DNA of 64,000 bases from Protea cynaroides (taxonomy: Eukaryota; Streptophyta; Magnoliopsida; Proteales; Proteaceae): NCBI GenBank assembly GCA_028583415.1, contig CM053269.1:71516412-71580411 (forward strand). Direction: 5' to 3'. Positions within the stretch are counted from its first letter, which is position 1, and every line of letters begins with the position of its first letter. A program made the position numbers and the translations under genes. Under the pieces are notes generated by a model. That model was not told the DNA's origin and did no database searches. It was given only the letters and a program-made list of their open reading frames with translations. Positions 62,001-64,000 of this stretch are shown here, piece after piece.

Positions 62001-64000
62001 CCTTAATAACATCCCTCTCCATTATCCATTCGACCCCACTTTCCATTCCCTTTCCCTATGCAGACGTAAAGTAATGATAAATTATCTTAATACAATAAAT
62101 ACATATAAACGAATCGGAGTGGATTATATCCACGTCCTTTGAGTGATATCCGGATCCGCCTCCGCTTCCGAACTCGTCTATTTGAATTTGCATCCGAATC
62201 CGATTGTTCAGACTCGGATTCCCTTAAATGAATCGAATATGGATTTTCAGCTATCCATTTACATCCTTAGTTAGATACACCTTTCAATTTTTAGAGGTGA
62301 TCTGAACATCGTGTGAGGTACAATCCACAAAGAATTTGTAATCGGCCATGAGTAAAGAGTAGGTTACCCCAGTTACAGCAATAGTAATAACCACATACCA
62401 GGTATTAGAGATCCCCAATACAGCAGATCTAACATGATCTGATTAGGAGCAGATCCAGTAGCTGGCAGCAGCAGGTATAGTGGCTGGTAGCAGCAACAAA
62501 AGGCATATATCAAGCAACAAATATTCGCAGCACCATTTAGAAGATGTACCACAGTTAGCAGGTCCTTGCAGTAGTCAAAGGAAGGGCCCAGTTTCACATC
62601 ACAACTGGGTTTTAGATGTAGTAGAGCAGCATTGGTTGCTGCAACCAGTAGAGAGGTAATGGAGAAGAGGAGACTCTCAAAACAGCAGTTTTAGAATCCT
62701 GAAGGTAGATCAACTACTGGCTCTGATACCATATAACAAGTTGAATAAATAAACTAACCAGAACCAGAATTAGTAATGTGTGAGAGAGCAGGGGAGAAGG
62801 ATTGTCAGCTTCACCTCTCCCTCCCTATTTCATATATATAATAAAAGAGAATCCCAATTACAATAGAAGTCCTAGCACACATTGTGCAAATAGGACTGTG
62901 CAGTACTTAGATAAGAGAAGACATTTTAATTAAATAGGAATCCTATCTAAACTGAACTGTTTATTGAGTAGGACTGTATAGTCCTATTCTAACTCTGCTA
63001 CTGACGACAAGAGTCCTCCTGTAACTCTGATACTGAGGACAGGAGTCCTCTTCCAATTCTGTTACTGAGAGGTCAGAGAGTTCTCTTTCAATTCTTCAAC
63101 TGATGTTGTGGAGTCCTACTCGATGAGGAAAACTCCTTACGCTGGAGCAGTCCTAATCAAGTAGGTTGCATAGCTGAACAGGCTCAAATGTGGAACCAGA
63201 TTTGTCCAAAATTTTGGCAGCCATGTTTATTGCTAAATGTAAACTCTCTTTCTGACAGAAACTTTATGGTTCTGAATACTTCATGACTTAATTTTTCAGT
63301 GCTAAATGTAAGCTTGTTTAACAGAATCTTTTGGGGGTCAATGAAGTTTGAAGGACATACAGACTTGGTTGAGCCATGGTATGGAACTGCTTATTCTGTT
63401 GAGAAAGTCACTGGTTCTTTGTTACAGGTGCGTTGCTGGATGTCAAATGCTTATGATTCCACTTTAGTTAGGGTCAATTAAGCATTATCCCAGCTTGTTA
63501 GGTATTTATAGCTATTTAGCCAATGAAAAAATATAGACAACTTTGTTGGAGAGCCGTGATATGAATCCTCAGGTTCTACCTACAATCTTGAATTCGAATT
63601 CTGGTTTAATCTTGTCTGATGATGATCTTTTCAGAAATGGATAGAGACAGCTCCTAATGAAAATCTACATCTACCAGCACCAAATGTTTTTATTCCCACT
63701 GACTTGTCACTGAAAGAAATGCAAGGGAAGGTACTGTTAAATGACCATGTAAATTCTATTATATATTCTTATCTTTTTTTTGAGAAACCTGTGTCTAAAT
63801 TTATCTGATTTCATTGGATTTCAACCAGGGTAAACATCCACTTCTGTTAAGGAAGTCATCGTATTCAAGTTTATGGTATAAGCCTGATAAACTGTTCTTC
63901 ACCCCCAAGGCATATGTTATTGTAAATTTTAACTGTCCTCATGCAAGCCACTCACAAGAAGCCGAAATTCTTTGTTACATTTTCACGCGATTGTTGATGG
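26695..64000 (+). CDS. IDE: Insulin-degrading enzyme-like M16 metallopeptidase (partial)
   Basis: Eleven exons (listed separately) join in frame to about 396 codons with no stop. The product matches plant IDE-family zinc peptidases, which cleave short peptides and, in plants, are annotated as peroxisomal. The part seen covers the end of the catalytic M16 domain (HPFHKFSTGNWDSLEV, FYEENYSANLMHLVVY), the second M16 domain (GHKLRIIWPITPEI, HEGEGS, LTDAGHE, WIFDE, HYQDKI, YPPEDWLV) and the start of the middle domain (EPWYGTAYSVEK, LPAPNVFIPTDLSLK, LLRKSSYSSLWYKPD). The HxxEH zinc motif lies upstream and was not found. Phases match at every junction, so the gene is probably functional. Odd residues: LVEHEGEGS where relatives have Gly before His, and WKES in place of a small residue before KES. 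Introns carry most of the transposons in the window. Confidence 0.93.
28994..29027. repeat. TG dinucleotide microsatellite
   Basis: About 17 uninterrupted TG units inside the 5.9-kb intron. Confidence 0.95.
31060..31705. mobile_element. CTCGGCGAGAT-type MITE
   Basis: Left end TTTAAAATCTCGGCGAGAT; right end CTCGAGACTCAAGATTTTGGG in inverted orientation. Both ends carry repeated TCTCGACC, TTTCTCGAC and GTCGAGAC motifs around an AT-rich core. No clear target duplication was seen. The layout is like the other palindrome-rich families in this window. Confidence 0.55.
32675..32797 (+). CDS. IDE: IDE-like exon (GNWDSLEVRPKAKG)
   Basis: 123 nt, from TTTTAG to GTAAGAG. Completes the split Gly and encodes NWDSLEVRPKAKGLDTR and ELIKFYEENYSANLMHLVVYWK, ending one base into a Glu codon. 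This is the end of the first M16 domain. Confidence 0.95.
32889..33001 (+). CDS. IDE: IDE-like exon (ESLDKIQSLVE)
   Basis: 113 nt, from TTGCAG to GTACTT. Encodes ESLDKIQSLVENKFHAIR through PCTSEHLQ and ends in phase 0. The preceding intron is only 91 bp. Confidence 0.95.
33030..33640. mobile_element. GAAATTTTGAC-type MITE
   Basis: Lies 30 bp after the exon end. The ends are rich in GAAATTTTGAC, CATTTCGA and CGAAAT motifs, with imperfect inverted termini (CAAGGTTTGAAATTTTGA against CATGTTCAAAATTTTGA). No target duplication is clear. A related copy lies at about 43930-44222. Confidence 0.55.
33763..33925 (+). CDS. IDE: IDE-like exon (ILVKFVPIMLGHK)
   Basis: 163 nt, from CTTCAG to GTATAA. Encodes ILVKFVPIMLGHKLRIIWPI, HLVEHEGEGS and YILKTL, then one base of Gly. 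HEGEGS is the hallmark of the second M16 domain of IDE proteins. Confidence 0.96.
34171..34379 (+). repeat. Copia 3 5' LTR
   Basis: Starts TGTTGTGAATGTCG and ends GATTCAACA. TATA box TATAAATA at 34320-34327. It has about 30 bp that are absent from the 3' LTR. Confidence 0.93.
35119..35960 (+). pseudogene. Copia 3 gag remnant
   Basis: Relative of copia 2 gag (KLDGGNYLMWSRATQ; TFLAGLNVKLDPI). A TAG at 35422-35424 stands at the same Trp position as in copia 2. Another TAG replaces a Gln a few codons on. In the zinc knuckle near 35850 a TGA replaces the second Cys (CEH-stop-DKPWHTIDTC). Frames shift again after the knuckle. Confidence 0.85.
36186..36660 (+). repeat. LTR-like fragment TGTCACGACC
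   Basis: Starts TGTCACGACCC and is related to the inverted segment ending at 42469. Shared blocks include CACTGGTCTAAAGACCG, CCTCATCATCT and AACAGAAATACA. TGTCACGAC starts are typical of plant Ty3/gypsy LTRs. It interrupts copia 3 just before the protease. No second LTR or genes accompany it. Confidence 0.5.
36872..38528 (-). pseudogene. Copia 4 gag-protease-integrase remnant
   Basis: Open stretches at 38268-38528 (gag), 37785-38042 (zinc knuckle), 37533-37733 (around the protease) and 36872-37543 (protease end to integrase) lie in order on the - strand with frame changes and stops. Recognisable blocks are YAKQDGKSIQEFYNQM, LPNVFHVPALSLSLL, LWHSRLGHISG, CNGCKLAKM and VDDYSRYCWLF. The catalytic integrase part is lost. 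Confidence 0.8.
39195..39330. repeat. 34-bp minisatellite in copia 4 LTR
   Basis: Four 34-bp units beginning TAGCCAGCAATAGTACCGCTG. They lie in the U3-like part of the LTR and differ by a few bases. Confidence 0.85.
39348..39889 (+). pseudogene. Copia 3 RNase H remnant
   Basis: The end of copia 3 pol: ILHYLKSAPRRGILLSS, then a frame change and a stop, then an open stretch 39589-39882 with MRLFCDNKAAISIAHNPVQH, the FIKEKLDSGQ block, ADIFTKGLSGK and DIYAPT, then the polypurine tract. Confidence 0.85.
39890..40069 (+). repeat. Copia 3 3' LTR
   Basis: Starts TGCTGGGAATGTCG and ends GATTCAACA, followed by the ggatc duplication. Confidence 0.93.
40075..40966. other. Intron stretch without features
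   Basis: No coding sequence or known repeat is seen apart from a short A-rich run near 40841-40863. Confidence 0.4.
40967..41237. repeat. 49-bp minisatellite, about 5.5 copies
   Basis: Units begin with AATTACAGAATCTGCCACTGG-like sequence and are about 49 bp. They diverge outward, with the two central copies nearly identical. Confidence 0.85.
41960..42469 (-). repeat. LTR-like fragment, inverted
   Basis: On the - strand it starts TGTCACGACC at 42469 and resembles the + oriented piece at 36186. Its inner boundary (about 41960) is approximate. No genes accompany it. Confidence 0.5.
42900..42989 (+). CDS. IDE: IDE-like exon (WATGLSAGEVGW)
   Basis: 90 nt, from TTGCAG to GTTAGA. Completes Gly and encodes WATGLSAGEVGWNEFSFF and NVSINLTDAGH, ending one base into Glu. 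The 9.0-kb intron before it holds copia 3 and 4. Confidence 0.95.
43072..44222. repeat. Cluster of MITE-like elements
   Basis: A CATAGTTGTCAAGGC left terminus at 43072 without a matching right end. A GGATCAGATTGG-motif segment at about 43335-43690, split by the complete MITE at 43488-43639. A GAAATTTCG-type copy at about 43930-44222, with flanks ATCCATAG and GTCAATAG that may be a decayed 8-bp duplication. Confidence 0.55.
43488..43639. mobile_element. CATAGTTGTC-family MITE, 152 bp
   Basis: Terminal inverted repeats CATAGTTGTCAAGGC...ACCTTGACAACTATG, with perfect 8-bp duplication gattggag at 43480-43487 and 43640-43647. The body has GACGCCTAGGCGACC-type palindromes. Same family as 9032-9204. 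Confidence 0.92.
44407..44492 (+). CDS. IDE: IDE-like exon (EHVEQIVGLLFKYI)
   Basis: 86 nt, from TTACAG to GTATAA. Encodes EHVEQIVGLLFKYIFLL and QKSGVSKWIFDE, ending in phase 0. Confidence 0.95.
44590..46597. repeat. 1.0-kb tandem duplication in intron
   Basis: Two diverged copies, about 44590-45580 and 45600-46597, with a period of about 1011 bp. Both run from TTTCTTACTAGAGGTCTC through ATCTACAAAATGTGCATGG to the GGACCAGGATAATCGC region and an A/T-rich end. No exon is included and no coding function is seen. Confidence 0.85.
46861..46947 (+). CDS. IDE: IDE-like exon (ISAICKTVFHYQDKI)
   Basis: 87 nt, from CACAAAG to GTAAGT, phase 0 at both ends. Encodes ISAICKTVFHYQDKIDPI and DYVVNVASNMQ. 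The first codon is Ile where relatives have Leu. Confidence 0.94.
46948..47897. other. Intron stretch, mostly unassigned
   Basis: No exon is seen. An open stretch at 47650-47838 contains FSRLVVEGDSC, which recalls the RNase H-like region of plant retroelements, but it is too short to assign. Confidence 0.35.
47898..48872. repeat. Long direct repeat, copy 1
   Basis: Matches 49755-50569 over most of its length, from TTTGGGATATCCTTGTAATC to CATCCCCTTCCAAGTCCATC. It has pyrimidine-rich stretches. It may be an LTR, but clear TG...CA ends and a target duplication were not found. Confidence 0.75.
48873..49754. other. Segment between the direct repeats
   Basis: 882 bp. Contains an unrecognised open frame at 48937-49278 (113 codons) and further fragmentary coding-like sequence to about 49680. 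No retroelement domain was recognised. Confidence 0.35.
49755..50569. repeat. Long direct repeat, copy 2
   Basis: Second copy of 47898-48872, about 160 bp shorter, offset about 1857 bp at the left edge. Confidence 0.75.
50570..51469. other. Intron stretch without features
   Basis: No exon or repeat is recognised apart from a T run near 51230-51246. Confidence 0.4.
51470..51573 (+). CDS. IDE: IDE-like exon (LYPPEDWLVASSLPSNF)
   Basis: 104 nt, from ATTCAG to GTAAAT. Encodes LYPPEDWLVASSLPSNF and VLEELNPQNV, then AG of an Arg codon that the next exon completes 11.8 kb later. Confidence 0.95.
51891..52580 (-). mobile_element. Copia C, 3'-end fragment
   Basis: A - strand copia remnant. The LTR is about 51891-52156 (plus-strand TG...CA), preceded on the - strand by a polypurine-like tract (52157 onward, CTCCCCTTCAAGTTGG on +) and by decayed RNase H (FHEWLKQIEVDY, SNVKAEYRAM) to about 52580. 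The rest is cut off, with L1 sequence following. Confidence 0.7.
52581..53168 (+). pseudogene. L1 zinc-binding RT domain fragment
   Basis: A + strand L1 piece. The open stretch 52782-53132 encodes FSSSSVWEFVGS, WYDVVWFQRHSPRHSFILWR and CVLCSALGEDDQHLFF, matching the - strand L1 near 16030-16200. It is cut on the right by the copia A LTR at 53169. Confidence 0.8.
53169..57327 (-). mobile_element. Copia A, 5'-truncated
   Basis: The 3' LTR is 53169-53323 (155 bp), with the PPT just right of it (CTCCCCC on +). Reading leftward on the - strand: gag (56737-57309), protease with an intact DSGA site near 56590, integrase, RT with YVDD near 54270, and RNase H (53522-53929). The gag N-terminus, PBS and 5' LTR are missing at the boundary with the 57328 element. 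Frameshifts and stops are present throughout. The LTR is related to that of copia 1. Confidence 0.88.
53522..57309 (-). pseudogene. Copia A gag-pol remnant
   Basis: Gag at 56737-57309 has FLAGFNVEFDQI and a CCHC knuckle CEFCSKEHHIKEYC. The protease is near 56311-56600, with WIIDSGATNHMTG across a frame break. Integrase remains (NGVPERKNRHLLE) lie at 55147-55791. RT lies at 54177-54990, with MYVDDIVV, and its C-terminal part at 53922-54216. RNase H (ADWAGSLDDRRST, KLFCDRKSA) lies at 53522-53929. At least five frame changes separate these parts. Confidence 0.88.
57328..58967. mobile_element. GTATCGATAC-type inverted-repeat element
   Basis: 1640 bp. Inverted ends AAGGAATCAAGTATCG...CGATACTTGATTCCTT; both ends are dense in GTATCG and CGATAC motifs and the middle is AT-rich with no gene. 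A diverged tandem duplication of about 121 bp lies near 57420-57640. Flanks show no target duplication and belong to two different copia elements (A on the left, B on the right). Confidence 0.75.
59222..60889 (-). pseudogene. Copia B gag-integrase remnant
   Basis: Gag of a different copia lineage from copia A (FTLGDKSISEYYSGFKGL, FLAGLLPEYQLVKSQLL). Protease remains are near 59960-60040 and integrase at 59222-59483 (HQTSCSNTPQQIGVAECKNRHLLEIA). Stops and frame changes separate the parts. Confidence 0.8.
60950..62269. mobile_element. hAT element TAGGGATGTAAA, 1320 bp
   Basis: Inverted ends TAGGGATGTAAACGGAT...ATCCATTTACATCCTTA and a perfect 8-bp duplication gttagata at 60942-60949 and 62270-62277. 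Both subterminal regions are rich in GGATTCGAAT, CCGAATTCGAAT and GGATCCG palindromes. No transposase is present, so it is non-autonomous. It splits the gag of copia B. Confidence 0.92.
62732..63180 (-). repeat. Copia B 5' LTR
   Basis: Ends in ...CTGAACA on + (TG start on -). It contains about four 32-35-bp tandem units (GTCCTCCTGTAACTCTG-like) at about 62970-63110. The end next to the PBS reads TA instead of CA. Confidence 0.7.
63325..63427 (+). CDS. IDE: IDE-like exon (IFWGSMKFEGHTDLVEPWY)
   Basis: 103 nt, from TAACAG to GTGCGT. Completes the split Arg and encodes IFWGSMKFEGHTDLVEPWYG and TAYSVEKVTGSLLQ. Phase 0 at the end. Confidence 0.96.
63635..63730 (+). CDS. IDE: IDE-like exon (LPAPNVFIPTDLSLK)
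   Basis: 96 nt, from TTTCAG to GTACTG, phase 0 at both ends. Encodes KWIETAPNENLHLPAPNVF and IPTDLSLKEMQGK. Confidence 0.96.
63829..64000 (+). CDS. IDE: IDE-like exon, cut by window end
   Basis: Starts after AACCAG and runs open to the last base. Encodes GKHPLLLRKSSYSSLWYKPD, PKAYVIVNFNCPHAS and FTRLLM, the start of the middle domain. The remaining C-terminal exons lie outside. Confidence 0.95.

Larger units (their letters stand above)
58968..63180 (-). mobile_element. Copia B, 3'-truncated
   Basis: The 5' LTR is about 62732-63180 and its PBS (GCTCTGATACCA on +) is at 62720-62731. Gag is at 60440-60889, preceded by its start near 62350; zinc-knuckle and protease remains follow at 59860-60340. 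GAG-pre-integrase and integrase are at 59222-59854. The element ends at 58968 in the post-integrase FGCVCF...CIFLGYS block. RT, RNase H and the 3' LTR are missing. The gag N-terminal part is split by the hAT element 60950-62269. Confidence 0.85.

Overview
This window looks like nuclear DNA of a flowering plant with a large, transposon-rich genome. It has plant-type Ty1/copia, Ty3/gypsy, L1 and RTE retroelements, plant-type hAT elements and a plant-type protease gene with very long introns. There are no operons, tRNA or rRNA genes. I cannot name the species.

One host gene is supported. It is an M16 zinc-metallopeptidase of the insulin-degrading-enzyme (IDE) family on the + strand, read here as 11 exons between 26695 and the window end, where the last exon is cut. 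All exons join in frame at GT-AG junctions with matching phases, about 396 codons with no stop. The exons with the N-terminal HxxEH zinc site are not visible and should lie upstream, so the intron before 26695 may span the whole left part of the window. Three introns are inflated by transposons: 5.9 kb (26747-32674), 9.0 kb (33926-42899) and 11.8 kb (51574-63324).

Layout. 1-800: fragments of small hAT-like elements. 1547-5011: RTE LINE (- strand) with a 15-bp target duplication, interrupted by LTR-type insertions. About 5500-13575: copia 1 (+), whose integrase is split by a 5.3-kb hAT element (5639-10913) with exact 8-bp target duplications; that hAT carries a 173-bp MITE in its transposase gene. 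13576-15092: Ty3/gypsy gag-protease fragment (-), broken by a 5'-truncated L1 (15102-19588, -) and then by copia 2 (19629-24818, +). 25441-25940: L1 3' end (-). 26695 onward: the IDE gene. Its introns hold copia 3 (34171-40069, +) with copia 4 (-) nested inside, clusters of palindrome-rich MITEs, a 1.0-kb tandem duplication (44590-46597), a pair of about 0.9-kb direct repeats (47898-50569), copia C (-), an L1 piece (+), copia A (-), a 1.6-kb inverted-repeat element (57328-58967) and copia B (-) carrying a 1.3-kb hAT element.

Every transposon reading frame seen is broken by stops, frameshifts or lost catalytic residues. The IDE exons are intact. The most interesting pattern is a set of unrelated-looking hAT-type families that share one design: short CG-centred palindromes repeated near both ends. 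Three of the elements have perfect 8-bp target duplications readable here. One further junction suggests recombination between two such elements.
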